64,000 nucleotides of DNA, from positions 176,208 to 240,207 of the forward strand of contig NZ_SGXF01000005.1 in NCBI RefSeq assembly GCF_004216775.1, in the 5' to 3' direction. The translations under genes were made by a program, and so were the position numbers. The notes below the pieces were generated by a model. The model was not told the origin of the DNA and did not search any database. It was given only the letters and a program-made list of their open reading frames with translations. Positions 1 to 6,316 of the stretch are shown here, in pieces. The DNA comes from Cuneatibacter caecimuris. Lineage in GTDB: Bacteria > Bacillota > Clostridia > Lachnospirales > Lachnospiraceae. Every line of letters begins with the position of its first letter. The stretch's first letter is position 1.

Positions 1-1
1 A

Positions 2-532
2 GCTGAAAAGCTGAAAAAAGATGTACAGGATAGTCAGCCTGGAGAACCAGAAAAAAAAGGACAAAAAATAAAAAAGGCCCAGAAAGAGAAAAAAATAGAA
101 AAAGAACTTTTCTCAGATATAAACCGGGTTAACACAGGGCAGAAAAAAGCACAGGATACCTCTTCGGACTTAGATAGGGAATTAAAGTTAGATTGGGAAA
201 AATTCTTTGTCTTAAAGCCGCAGAATCGTAGAAATCAAGAAAAAAGGATTACTATTACAAAAGAAGGTGAACTGCGGCTGAATTCCATGCTGCAAAAGGA
301 AATTCAAAGCAGAAAAATAGAGATTATCATGAGCCGTGACTGTCGTACAATTCTATTGAATCCACAGGGCAAAAATGCTCATGATTTTACAAAGGCGGGA
401 ACGATAAAAAACACTGACTTAACCGAGCTGCTTTCCAGGTTAAAGCTGGCTTTTCCGGTTTTCTATAAAGTTACCTGGGATCAAGAGATGAAACTTTGGA
501 AGGGAGAGCTGGATATTCCTGATAAGAAATGA
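2..532 (+). CDS. 5'-truncated host protein of unknown function
   Basis: The frame is open from the window edge, so the true start lies outside; 176 codons are visible. The N-terminal half is lysine- and glutamate-rich and looks disordered or coiled. The C-terminal part (after nt 287) has a more globular composition with several tryptophans. I do not recognise the family. It ends 16 nt before the start of the ORF interrupted by the prophage, so the two are probably co-transcribed host or older mobile-element genes. Confidence 0.6.
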   Translation, partial: AEKLKKDVQDSQPGEPEKKGQKIKKAQKEKKIEKELFSDINRVNTGQKKAQDTSSDLDRELKLDWEKFFVLKPQNRRNQEKRITITKEGELRLNSMLQKEIQSRKIEIIMSRDCRTILLNPQGKNAHDFTKAGTIKNTDLTELLSRLKLAFPVFYKVTWDQEMKLWKGELDIPDKK

Positions 533-548
533 AAGGAACTGCAGAAGC

Positions 549-665
549 GTGAGAGAGCCCTTTTGTATAGAAGAGAGTAATTATAGAAACTTCCTAAGTT
601 GGCTACTGGCAAGAAACCCAGTAAAATCAATACTTTTAAAAGCGGTTAGAAGTGGTAAAAAGCAG
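549..665 (+). pseudogene. 5' fragment of the host ORF interrupted by the prophage
   Basis: A GTG start at 549 is preceded by AAAGGA at 532-537, 17 nt after the upstream stop. The first 39 codons end in Lys-Lys-Gln, encoded by the candidate att core AAAAAGCAG. The same three codons occur in the same frame at 60399-60407, where the downstream host fragment continues to a stop at 60782. Joining the halves gives a 163-residue protein. The frame runs on into phage DNA to about 917, but that extension is an integration artefact. Confidence 0.6.
657..665. other. attL: attL core candidate
   Basis: AAAAAGCAG is identical to 60399-60407, and both copies are in the same reading frame of the split host ORF. 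The integrase gene ends 70 bp to the right, as expected for a phage that carries int next to attP. The short core means the exact crossover could be displaced by a few bases. Confidence 0.6.
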
Positions 666-713
666 GAAAATGTATGTAAATCGTATATTATTCCTGCACC
701 ACTCCTATACCAA

Positions 714-724
714 TATTCCTACAC
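714..724 (+). promoter_or_regulatory. putative integrase arm-type site
   Basis: TATTCCTACAC lies about 50 bp inside attL. The same 11-mer is found about 70 bp inside attR (60317-60327), and related copies flank the int promoter (2044-2071). Repeats near both ends and at int are typical of arm-type integrase sites; the assignment is inference. Confidence 0.4.
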
Positions 725-734
725 AAAAGACATT

Positions 735-1973
735 CTATTTTATTTTTTCTATTTCCTCTCTCAGCCAGTCAAATTCTCGTGCGGTATACACTTTTTCGGT
801 GATGTCAGAAATTTTGTGTCCGACCATATATTTAATGGCGTATTCATCGACGCCATATTTTTTTGCCATACTCACAAAATGCTTTCGTCCGTCATGTGGT
901 CTGTGAGCCGGATTTAACTTCAGCTCGTCTCGAATTCTTGTGAAGCCTTTCTGATACCGGTTGTATGTGAACTTTATATTTTTTCGATTGCTATCTGGAT
1001 CAGTGCAATTGAAAAGGTATTCGCTTCCAAGGGATTCCGCCTCTTTATATTTTCTGAGTACCAGTGATTGTATCTTTGAATGAATTGGAACTACTCGGTC
1101 CATGCCGGCATCTGTTTTCATACCGCCTTTGAAAGTCCAGTTCTCCAAATCAACATCTTCTAATCTTATCAATCCAAGTTCTTGTGGTCTCCATCCAGAA
1201 TAGCATTGAATCAGAATCGCATCAATGTATCGCTTATCGTCCACATGCTCCCAAAGCAACGCGATTTCTTCGTCCGTAAATGGAATATGTTCTTTCTTAA
1301 CAGTCTGAATCTCTTTGATAGTTTCTTCTGTCAGATTGAAACTTCGTGAATAGTTCCGATCAACAATCTCATATTCTAAAGCATAATCCAGCATGAGGTT
1401 GAATAGGGACTTGATTTTATTTTTCATAGATGCGCTTGGTCGCTGCTCTTTTCCTCTGACGATGGCAATACCTTCTTCCATGCATCCTTTTACATGACGT
1501 GCCCGAATATCCATCACTCGCATATCGTAGACAGATGAGCAATAAGCCCATGCAGAGGTAACGGCTCTTGCGCTTGCATCGTTCTTCAGAGTCTTGAAAT
1601 ATTCTTCTGTCCATTTTTCATAAAGTTCCTTTGCGGTTATGGCCGGTTCCAAATCATAGGGATTCTTGTTATATTCAACCAAGGCAGCATAAGCATCGTT
1701 ATAAGTGGGAAAGTACGACTCCGGTTTGAGCGGCTTACAAATAGGCCGTCCAGTCGGAGTTTTTCCAACTGTAACCATAGCACGAAATGGGTTTCGAAGA
1801 TTTCGTCCTTTGATTTCACTTATTTGTCCAAATCCATTTGGCAGCCTTCTTCGCTTATTGGATTTGCGAGGCTTTCTTGGTTTTATATCCGGCTGCATAG
1901 GATAGCCACAATGGGGGCAATATGTCGCCTTATCACTTACTTGCAGTTGGCATTCGGGACACTGCATCAGCAT
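735..1973 (-). CDS. int: Tyrosine integrase with N-terminal zinc ribbon
   Basis: This 412-residue site-specific recombinase would catalyse integration and excision. A zinc ribbon (CPEC near residue 5, CPHC near residue 19) precedes an arm-binding and core-binding region. The catalytic domain shows Arg262 in SGWRPQEL, an HDGRKH segment and the nucleophile Tyr396 in EKVYTARE. The start ATG at 1973 has AAAGGAG at 1984-1990 (minus strand). It is the only phage gene clearly read leftwards and points toward attL. A near-consensus promoter lies at 2031-2059. The zinc ribbon is unusual for typical phage integrases and may act in extra DNA or partner binding. Confidence 0.95.
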   Translation of the reverse strand: MLMQCPECQLQVSDKATYCPHCGYPMQPDIKPRKPRKSNKRRRLPNGFGQISEIKGRNLRNPFRAMVTVGKTPTGRPICKPLKPESYFPTYNDAYAALVEYNKNPYDLEPAITAKELYEKWTEEYFKTLKNDASARAVTSAWAYCSSVYDMRVMDIRARHVKGCMEEGIAIVRGKEQRPSASMKNKIKSLFNLMLDYALEYEIVDRNYSRSFNLTEETIKEIQTVKKEHIPFTDEEIALLWEHVDDKRYIDAILIQCYSGWRPQELGLIRLEDVDLENWTFKGGMKTDAGMDRVVPIHSKIQSLVLRKYKEAESLGSEYLFNCTDPDSNRKNIKFTYNRYQKGFTRIRDELKLNPAHRPHDGRKHFVSMAKKYGVDEYAIKYMVGHKISDITEKVYTAREFDWLREEIEKIK

Positions 1974-2030
1974 GGTGCGTTCACTCCTTTCTTGACAAAT
2001 CTTTGAGTTTCTGTTGATTTGTCATTAGTA

Positions 2031-2059
2031 ATCATATATCATAGTGTAGGAATTGTCAA
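2031..2059 (-). promoter_or_regulatory. int promoter
   Basis: On the minus strand TTGACA (2059-2054) is followed after 17 nt by TATGAT (2036-2031), a near-consensus sigma-A promoter. It would start a transcript about 50 nt upstream of the integrase ATG. An inverted repeat overlaps its -35 box and spacer. Confidence 0.7.
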
Positions 2060-2071
2060 CTACTCCTACAC
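2044..2071. promoter_or_regulatory. operator-like inverted repeat over int promoter
   Basis: GTGTAGGA (2044-2051) and TCCTACAC (2064-2071) form perfect 8-bp arms 12 nt apart, covering the -35 region of the int promoter. The 16 bases 2044-2059, read on the minus strand, match 60312-60327 at 15 of 16 positions. The element may therefore be an arm-type integrase site, a repressor operator, or both. Confidence 0.5.
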
Positions 2072-2100
2072 TTATTTTTTTTACACTGGAGGTGATATAT

Positions 2101-2415
2101 GTGGTTACTCATGATGAATCAACTTGTCCTGATTGCGGCGGGGTATTGAAATACTACGACAGCGTTCCGAGAATTGTACGGACAAAAAGAAGAAGTACAA
2201 GCTGGATTAAGGTTCGGAGATTACGCTGTATCAAATGTGGACATTTACATAGAGAGCTTCCAGATGATATTTTTCCGTACAAGCAGTATGAGGCGGAAAT
2301 TATCCGAGGCGTGATAGAGGGACTTATTACTTGTGAGACGATTGGATACGAGGATTATCCCTGTGAGATGACGATGATTCGGTGGATTTCTCAGAAAGTA
2401 CAGCTTCCCTTGTAA
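2101..2415 (+). CDS. DUF6431-like zinc-binding protein
   Basis: The 104-residue product has two CxxC pairs (CPDC near residue 8, CIKC near 43) followed by HRELPDDIFPYKQY, resembling the DUF6431 family found beside integrases in Firmicutes elements. I chose GTG at 2101 because GGAGGTG at 2088-2094 is 6 nt upstream; other starts lack a ribosome site. It is divergent from int and may be a DNA-binding regulator or recombination accessory. Function is not established. Confidence 0.7.
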   Translation: MVTHDESTCPDCGGVLKYYDSVPRIVRTKRRSTSWIKVRRLRCIKCGHLHRELPDDIFPYKQYEAEIIRGVIEGLITCETIGYEDYPCEMTMIRWISQKVQLPL

Positions 2416-2437
2416 TTGCTAAACCACCGAGGTTGTT

Positions 2438-2466
2438 TTTACTAAAAGCAGTTCTTATCCTAGAAT
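2438..2466 (+). promoter_or_regulatory. putative sigma-A promoter before the excisionase-like gene
   Basis: TTTACT (2438-2443), a 17-nt spacer and TAGAAT (2461-2466) precede AAAGGAGG and the start codon of the next gene. Confidence 0.45.
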
Positions 2467-2491
2467 AGCCGTTGAAAGGAGGCGAGAGCCA

Positions 2492-2743
2492 ATGGAAGAA
2501 ATTATATTTGAGTCGGGTTCGGTGCCAGTGGTCGTCGCGGCCAGAGTGTACGGTAAGGATGCATCCTGGGTAAGAGCCGGAATCATATCTGGATGGCTTC
2601 CAATCGGAAAGGCCACTCGAAACGGCAAACTTGTAACAAATATTGAGGAGATGAATTCGAAGTACGGACGTATCAATTTCTATATTTCTCCGAAGCTCCT
2701 CTATGAAGAAACGGGCTATTTGTGGAAAGGAGAGAAACGCTGA
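2492..2743 (+). CDS. Excisionase-like small DNA-binding protein
   Basis: The 83-residue protein has a segment resembling a MerR/Xis winged helix (residues 10-50: an alanine-rich helix, WVRAGIISGWLPIG, then a basic hairpin with RNGK). It sits between the DUF6431-like gene and small early regulators, close to int, where recombination directionality factors usually lie. GAAAGGAGG is 10 nt upstream of the ATG. The stop overlaps the next start (TGATG). The Xis role is inferred from fold impression and position. Confidence 0.55.
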   Translation: MEEIIFESGSVPVVVAARVYGKDASWVRAGIISGWLPIGKATRNGKLVTNIEEMNSKYGRINFYISPKLLYEETGYLWKGEKR

Positions 2744-3162
2744 TGGGAACGACGATACGGCCGGAGCTGTCTGAGAAGAATCCCTATTGGATTGAAAAAC
2801 ACCGGTACTATGAGCTGAAGCATTTCTGTCTTCAATACCCTATCTGGAAAAAGGCGTACTTAGCTTTAGACGGGCTGGCAAAAAGACCGACAGATTTGGT
2901 CCTGTTTTCAGGACAACAGCATGTTGGCGATCCGACAGCGAGATGCGCAGAGGCAAGGGTGTTTTACTCTGACAGGATGGAATTGGTGAAATTGGTGGCT
3001 GAGGAAACCGATGCAGTGCTTGGAACTTATATTTTGCAGGCGGTAACAAATGGCATCTCTTATGACTGTTTGAAAGCTAGATTAGATATTCCATGCTGCA
3101 AGGATGTTTATTACGACTTGTACAGACGTTTCTTCTGGCTGCTGAACAAGGAACGTGGCTGA
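2743..3162 (+). CDS. Conserved early phage protein, possible regulator
   Basis: The 139-residue protein is rich in aromatic and charged residues (NPYWIEKHRYYELKHF near the N-terminus; VYYDLYRRFFWLL near the C-terminus) and is predicted mostly helical. Its shape and position recall ArpU/RinA-type regulators, but I see no diagnostic motif. The start overlaps the previous stop, implying translational coupling. Confidence 0.6.
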   Translation: MGTTIRPELSEKNPYWIEKHRYYELKHFCLQYPIWKKAYLALDGLAKRPTDLVLFSGQQHVGDPTARCAEARVFYSDRMELVKLVAEETDAVLGTYILQAVTNGISYDCLKARLDIPCCKDVYYDLYRRFFWLLNKERG

Positions 3163-3163
3163 T

Positions 3164-3373
3164 ATGAAAATTGTAGATATTGCGGTGAAAAAGGTATATC
3201 GGTTCAACTGCCCAAATTGTCAAAGCCGGTTAGAAGCCGATATCCAAGATTTGGAGGACATCGGAGGCAAAGTGATTAAATTCTTCTGCCCGGTCTGCCG
3301 GAAAGAGCGATATATTGCTTGGTCGGATTTGAGAAAGAAAATTGTCTATGAAGGTGAGGGTTCGCAGAAATAA
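3164..3373 (+). CDS. Small zinc-ribbon protein
   Basis: The 69-residue protein has two CxxC knuckles (CPNC near residue 16, CPVC near residue 44) spaced like a zinc ribbon, plus a basic C-terminus. It follows the previous gene directly. The last codons overlap the first copy of the promoter-like motif (3361-3394). Role unknown; nucleic-acid binding is plausible. Confidence 0.65.
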   Translation: MKIVDIAVKKVYRFNCPNCQSRLEADIQDLEDIGGKVIKFFCPVCRKERYIAWSDLRKKIVYEGEGSQK

Positions 3374-3394
3374 CAGCTCCTGTTATGAAAGGAG
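3361..3394 (+). promoter_or_regulatory. Recurrent intergenic motif, copy 1
   Basis: TTCGCA, 14 nt containing ACAGCTCC, then TGTTAT-G and AAAGGAG. It starts inside the end of the zinc-ribbon gene and supplies the ribosome site of the 35-residue membrane gene. Eight further copies share the order CGCR, A/T-rich stretch, ACA or ACAGCTCC, TATTAT-like hexamer. Confidence 0.6.
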
Positions 3395-3406
3395 ATGTGA
3401 TATTTT

Positions 3407-3514
3407 ATGAAAATCAAAAATCCATACATAGCAGGACTTATCCCTTGGATTAGTGTCTGTGTTATAGGGATTATCGGAACCGAATACCTTATCGCAAGAC
3501 TTTTAAAAGACTGA
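3407..3514 (+). CDS. Small single-span membrane protein (35 aa)
   Basis: The ATG at 3407 is preceded by AAAGGAG 12 nt upstream. The product is one hydrophobic segment (about residues 8-29) with short basic ends. A terminator overlaps the stop, so motif copy 1, this gene and the terminator form a one-gene unit. Confidence 0.55.
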   Translation: MKIKNPYIAGLIPWISVCVIGIIGTEYLIARLLKD

Positions 3515-3540
3515 GCCAGCAATGGCTCTTTCTTTTTATT
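3513..3540 (+). terminator. Intrinsic terminator
   Basis: GAGCCA-GCAA-TGGCTC (6-bp stem, GCAA tetraloop) followed by TTTCTTTTTATT. Confidence 0.85.
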
Positions 3541-3646
3541 CTAGCTTAGAATTCCAGTACGCAGGTGACAGAAAAACATGGTATTTTGATATCTGAAAAA
3601 TTCCCGGGTGGGAAATTCGGAAAAACATTTTTGAAAGGAGAACTCT

Positions 3647-3865
3647 ATGGAACTTGTAATTATCTTTGCGATCGGGGTTGTGATAGGTTCGATTATAACC
3701 AGAATTATAAACAGACCTTTAGACATCGGTACTCTGCGGATTGATACTTCCGACCCGGATGGTCCGTTTATGTTTTTGGAATTGTCCAAAGATGTAGACA
3801 GCGTAACATCCAAAAAGTATGTAATCCTGAAAGTCAATCTCAAAAGTTATATTTCGCAGAAATAA
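3647..3865 (+). CDS. Small membrane-anchored early protein
   Basis: The 72-residue protein has an N-terminal transmembrane helix (residues 2-20) and a polar tail. TTGAAAGGAG lies 7 nt before the ATG. The tail ends in the second copy of the promoter-like motif. No family recognised. Confidence 0.65.
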   Translation: MELVIIFAIGVVIGSIITRIINRPLDIGTLRIDTSDPDGPFMFLELSKDVDSVTSKKYVILKVNLKSYISQK

Positions 3866-3880
3866 CAGCCCCTATTATGG
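3853..3880 (+). promoter_or_regulatory. Recurrent intergenic motif, copy 2
   Basis: TTCGCA plus 14 nt (GAAATAACAGCCCC) and TATTATGG. It overlaps the stop of the preceding gene and lies just before 3916. It matches copy 1 at nearly every position although the two neighbouring genes are unrelated. Confidence 0.6.
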
Positions 3881-3915
3881 AAACTGATAAAAGCCAAAAA
3901 CGAAAGGAGAACAAA

Positions 3916-4305
3916 ATGGAAAAAATCAGGAATTTGTTGGATGAGGAGATAGAAGCCGAATTTGGAAGCTTGGAGTCTCTGGCATTCGGGAGCAAGGAGC
4001 ATTTAACGGCAACGGAAAATCTGGCGACATTATATAAGCTGAAAATTGAAGAAGCCAAAATTGCCATGGACTTCGACGAAAAGGCGGCGAATCGCGAACG
4101 CGAGGAGCAGTTCAAGAAGGAGCAGTTGGCAGAGCAGGTCAAAGATCGATATTTCAGGCTTGGCATGTCGGCAGCGGAGCTGATATTACCGTTGATGTTC
4201 TATGCGGTATGGATGCGCAGAGGATTTAAGTTTGAGGAGAACGGAACCTACACCTCAACCACATTCAGAGGATTATTTAACCGTTTTAGACCGACAAAGA
4301 AATAA
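3916..4305 (+). CDS. Conserved early phage protein with coiled coil and hydrophobic segment
   Basis: The 129-residue protein is mostly charged helix (residues 1-80), then a hydrophobic stretch (AELILPLMFYAVWM, about 86-100) and a C-terminal signature STTFRGLFNRFRPTKK that I associate with phage early proteins of Firmicutes. The ATG at 3916 has AAAGGAG 8 nt upstream; an earlier in-frame ATG at 3877 lacks one. Probably membrane-associated; function unknown. Confidence 0.7.
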   Translation: MEKIRNLLDEEIEAEFGSLESLAFGSKEHLTATENLATLYKLKIEEAKIAMDFDEKAANREREEQFKKEQLAEQVKDRYFRLGMSAAELILPLMFYAVWMRRGFKFEENGTYTSTTFRGLFNRFRPTKK

Positions 4306-4329
4306 GGAATTTGAAGTTTCGGAACGAGG

Positions 4330-4363
4330 GGACGTGCTAAGAACATGTCCTTTTCGTTTTTTT
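4330..4363 (+). terminator. Intrinsic terminator
   Basis: GGACGTG, loop CTAAGAA, CATGTCC (7 bp, one G-T), then TTTTCGTTTTTTTT. It directly abuts motif copy 3. Confidence 0.85.
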
Positions 4364-4399
4364 TCGCGTGATTTTTACAGCCCCTATTATGGAAAGGAG
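4363..4399 (+). promoter_or_regulatory. Recurrent intergenic motif, copy 3
   Basis: TTCGCG, 16 nt ending ACAGCCCC, TATTATGG and AAAGGAG, immediately after a terminator. The AAAGGAG touches an ATG (4400) with no spacing, so here it cannot be a normal ribosome site. This argues that the motif acts in transcription. Confidence 0.65.
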
Positions 4400-4421
4400 A
4401 TGCAAAAGAGCTCTTTATCTC

Positions 4422-4451
4422 TTGACTTAATGTAGAGAGTAACCGTACAAT
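4422..4451 (+). promoter_or_regulatory. putative sigma-A promoter
   Basis: TTGACT (4422-4427), 18-nt spacer, TACAAT (4446-4451), 40 nt before the next start codon. Confidence 0.5.
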
Positions 4452-4491
4452 TATACCGTTACTTTCAGATTATCAAGGAGGTAATGACTTT

Positions 4492-4806
4492 ATGAGCCAA
4501 AAAATTATTAAACCCGAAGGTATGGAATTGATAGAATACCTTAATGACGGGTATGCGATTTGCAACAAATGTGGGGCTGTAATGGACCGCAGAGAAGATC
4601 CAAACGGTGGATGTGATATTTACGCCTGCCCATCATGTGGATGGGAAGTGGATGAAATGGAATACGAGTACGAAGATGACGAAGAAGTAGAGTGGGCATC
4701 AAGCGTACATAAGAGTTATGGAGGCGATATTCCGCCGGCAGGATGCAGAGCCTGTGGAGGTCCGTATCCGCATTGCAAAACATCATGCAAACTATTTGAC
4801 AATTAA
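4492..4806 (+). CDS. Acidic multi-zinc-knuckle protein
   Basis: The 104-residue protein has CNKC and CPSC (residues 24-51), a strongly acidic middle and a C-terminal Cys-rich segment (CRACGGPYPHC, KTSC). Cysteine spacing fits two zinc sites. AAGGAGG is 9 nt upstream. It stands alone between a promoter and a terminator. Function unknown. Confidence 0.7.
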   Translation: MSQKIIKPEGMELIEYLNDGYAICNKCGAVMDRREDPNGGCDIYACPSCGWEVDEMEYEYEDDEEVEWASSVHKSYGGDIPPAGCRACGGPYPHCKTSCKLFDN

Positions 4807-4826
4807 AGAATTATCAGCACAAGAGG

Positions 4827-4857
4827 GAGTCCTGACGAGGGCTCTTTCTTTTGTTTT
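4827..4857 (+). terminator. Intrinsic terminator
   Basis: GAGTCC-TGACGA-GGGCTC followed by TTTCTTTTGTTTT. Confidence 0.85.
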
Positions 4858-4869
4858 CAGGAGGCTGAT

Positions 4870-5229
4870 ATGAGATACCATTATGAAAAGCCTACTATTT
4901 ATCTTTCCATGTATGGCAAACTTTATATTTGTGAACATCCGGTTTATAACAGTTGTACCTTGTTCCAGATTAGTAATAAAGGATTGGCCGTCATTCAACA
5001 ACGATATGACGCAGAGACAAAGAGTACATGGTGGAGTGAAGTTGACCCCTGGCTGACGGATGATTTATATTTGCATCCGGGATTTAAGAAATACTTTGAC
5101 GAACGAGCGGAAGAATGTAAAGACGGCCTTTATCCTACTGTTACCATTCGTCAAATCATGTGGGCACTGAAAATGAAGCCAATCGTGAGGGAACGATGGG
5201 AAACGGTCTTTGACCGACGTGATATTTAG
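4870..5229 (+). CDS. Conserved protein of mobile elements
   Basis: The 119-residue protein is rich in Tyr and Trp (IYLSMYGKLYICEHPVY, KSTWWSEVDPW, ERWETVFDRRDI). I recognise the general sequence type from Clostridia phages and conjugative elements but know no function. AGGAGG is 6 nt upstream. The stop codon lies at the start of motif copy 4. Confidence 0.7.
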   Translation: MRYHYEKPTIYLSMYGKLYICEHPVYNSCTLFQISNKGLAVIQQRYDAETKSTWWSEVDPWLTDDLYLHPGFKKYFDERAEECKDGLYPTVTIRQIMWALKMKPIVRERWETVFDRRDI

Positions 5230-5260
5230 ACGCAAAATTTACAGCTCCTTTTATGGAAAA
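5229..5260 (+). promoter_or_regulatory. Recurrent intergenic motif, copy 4
   Basis: GACGCA, 14 nt (AAATTTACAGCTCC), TTTTATGGAAAA. It overlaps the preceding stop; the next gene has its own ribosome site 30 nt further on. Confidence 0.6.
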
Positions 5261-5291
5261 ATCAATGAAATTTGAAAGGAGTAAAAGGAGT

Positions 5292-5510
5292 ATGGACGAA
5301 ATGAAGATCGTGTCTAAATTCACAACGAATATGATTTCAAAACTGGTAAAGATGGTGTTACGAAAAAAGCTCGGATACAATATTGATATTCAGGTTAATG
5401 AGATAAAAACCACGATTACCGATGGTAAGACGCATGTTCATCTGGATGTAGATGCCGAACTGGAAAAGGAAGAACTCATGAATATTCTGAAGAAAATTGG
5501 TTTGAATTAA
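5292..5510 (+). CDS. Small early protein (72 aa)
   Basis: The start ATG at 5292 follows AAAAGGAG. It has an amphipathic basic N-terminal helix (residues 5-30) and a mixed alpha/beta remainder. It lies between motif copy 4 and a terminator. No family recognised. Confidence 0.6.
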   Translation: MDEMKIVSKFTTNMISKLVKMVLRKKLGYNIDIQVNEIKTTITDGKTHVHLDVDAELEKEELMNILKKIGLN

Positions 5511-5518
5511 AGGAAATT

Positions 5519-5547
5519 GGGCCGCTGACAACGGCTCTTTTTCTTTC
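5519..5547 (+). terminator. Intrinsic terminator
   Basis: GGGCCG-CTGACAA-CGGCTC and a T-rich tract; abuts motif copy 5. Confidence 0.8.
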
Positions 5548-5576
5548 TGCGCGAAATTTACAAGTTATATTATGGA
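5548..5576 (+). promoter_or_regulatory. Recurrent intergenic motif, copy 5
   Basis: TGCGCG, 14 nt with AAATTTACA, TATTATGG. It sits exactly between a terminator and a tRNA-like gene, so no ribosome site is needed here, which again favours a promoter function. Confidence 0.65.
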
Positions 5577-5646
5577 GAGACAGTAGCTCAATTGGTAGAG
5601 CGCCACACACCCGTGGAAGTTATAGGTTCGAGTCCTATCTGCTTCT
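5577..5646 (+). tRNA. tRNA-like gene with irregular anticodon arm
   Basis: The acceptor GAGACAG pairs with CTGCTTC (one A-C mismatch, one G-T). The D arm is GCTC-AATTGGTA-GAGC, and the T arm is ATAGG-TTCGAGT-CCTAT. The anticodon arm folds best as CCAC-ACACCC-GTGG, a 4-bp stem with a 6-nt loop, so the anticodon cannot be read with confidence. No CCA is encoded. It may be a degenerate or unusual phage tRNA. Motif copy 5 precedes it and a terminator follows. Confidence 0.6.
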
Positions 5647-5656
5647 CTTAAGTTTG

Positions 5657-5683
5657 GAGTCGGCAACGGCTCTTATATTTTCC
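5657..5683 (+). terminator. Intrinsic terminator after the tRNA-like gene
   Basis: GAGTCG-GCAA-CGGCTC followed by TTATATTTTCC. Confidence 0.75.
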
Positions 5684-5714
5684 ATCAAAAACAAAATTGA
5701 AAGGAGAAAAAGAA

Positions 5715-6278
5715 ATGGAAAACATCAATGTATTAAGGAGACAGGAAATGGCAACAAAAGAAATCATTGTCGGGGATCGGATTTTGGTATCTCTGGCAGA
5801 ACTCGGAGACTTTACCGCAACGGCTCACAAAATTACAGACAGAGGTGTTCTGTTTATTTTTGACGAGTATGTAACAAGCAGGCCGATGAACAGCAAAAAC
5901 ACTAACAAAGGCGGCTATGAGAAATCTGACTTAAAGAAGTGGATTGATTCTGTGCTTCTGGAAGCGTTTCCGGAGGAACTCAGAAACCGAATCGCCGATT
6001 TATCTATTCCGACCGTTGGCGAGTTGTTCGGTCACGAGGACAAATGGGATAATGAACATTTTGAACCGGATACGGACGAGCAGCTTCCGCTTATGAAAGA
6101 ACGGGAAAATCGTGTAGCATACCTCCATAATGAATGGGAATGGGGTTGGCTCAGAAATACCATGAACCGGGAGTTTTCTTCGGCTTATTTCGCTAGTGTG
6201 AACGGCGATGGCCGTCCGAGCTACGGCAACGCTTCGGCCTCTGATGGGGTTCGTCCGGAGTTCTGGTTGGTTAAATAA
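5715..6278 (+). CDS. DGR target protein 2 (DUF6273-like variable protein)
   Basis: This 187-residue protein has an N-terminal beta-rich part (IIVGDRILVSLAELGDFTATA) and a C-terminal C-type-lectin-like segment of the DUF6273 kind, ending GVRPEFWLVK. Nucleotides 6175-6258 are variable repeat 2 and match the DGR template at 56769-56852 except at 14 template adenines. The protein is homologous along its length to the product of 7667-8215. It lies directly upstream of a DUF6353-type membrane protein. ATG 5715 has AAAGGAG 8 nt upstream; ATG 5748, also with a ribosome site, is an alternative. As an early-region gene it is unlikely to be a tail fibre. Its ligand is unknown. Confidence 0.85.
   Translation: MENINVLRRQEMATKEIIVGDRILVSLAELGDFTATAHKITDRGVLFIFDEYVTSRPMNSKNTNKGGYEKSDLKKWIDSVLLEAFPEELRNRIADLSIPTVGELFGHEDKWDNEHFEPDTDEQLPLMKERENRVAYLHNEWEWGWLRNTMNREFSSAYFASVNGDGRPSYGNASASDGVRPEFWLVK
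6175..6258 (+). repeat. VR2: DGR variable repeat 2 (remote VR)
   Basis: 84 bp aligned without gaps to template 56769-56852. All 14 mismatches are at template A. The conserved 3' end GGGGTTCGTCCGG is shared with the template and the other two VRs. Confidence 0.95.
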
Positions 6279-6283
6279 ATCTG

Positions 6284-6298
6284 GGGGCCTTGTGCCCC
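6284..6298 (+). promoter_or_regulatory. DGR-type hairpin downstream of VR2
   Basis: GGGGC-CTTGT-GCCCC begins 25 nt after the VR end and just after the stop. Equivalent hairpins follow the other two VRs. In studied DGRs a hairpin or cruciform at this place promotes homing. It may also act as a weak terminator (TTTT follows). Confidence 0.65.
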
Positions 6299-6316
6299 TT
6301 TTGAGAGGAGAAGAAA

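Noticed and set aside
714..724. TATTCCTACAC as the attachment core
   Set aside because: It recurs at the int promoter and does not restore a host reading frame; AAAAAGCAG does, so the TCCTACAC copies are better seen as arm-type or operator sites.
4400..4435. 11-codon leader peptide after motif copy 3
   Set aside because: The AAAGGAG touches the ATG with no spacing, so initiation is unlikely, and a sigma-A-like promoter overlaps it.
5577..5646. Amber-suppressor tRNA that would rescue the TAG at 23122
   Set aside because: The anticodon loop has no CTA, and many phage genes end in TAG, so suppression would be harmful.
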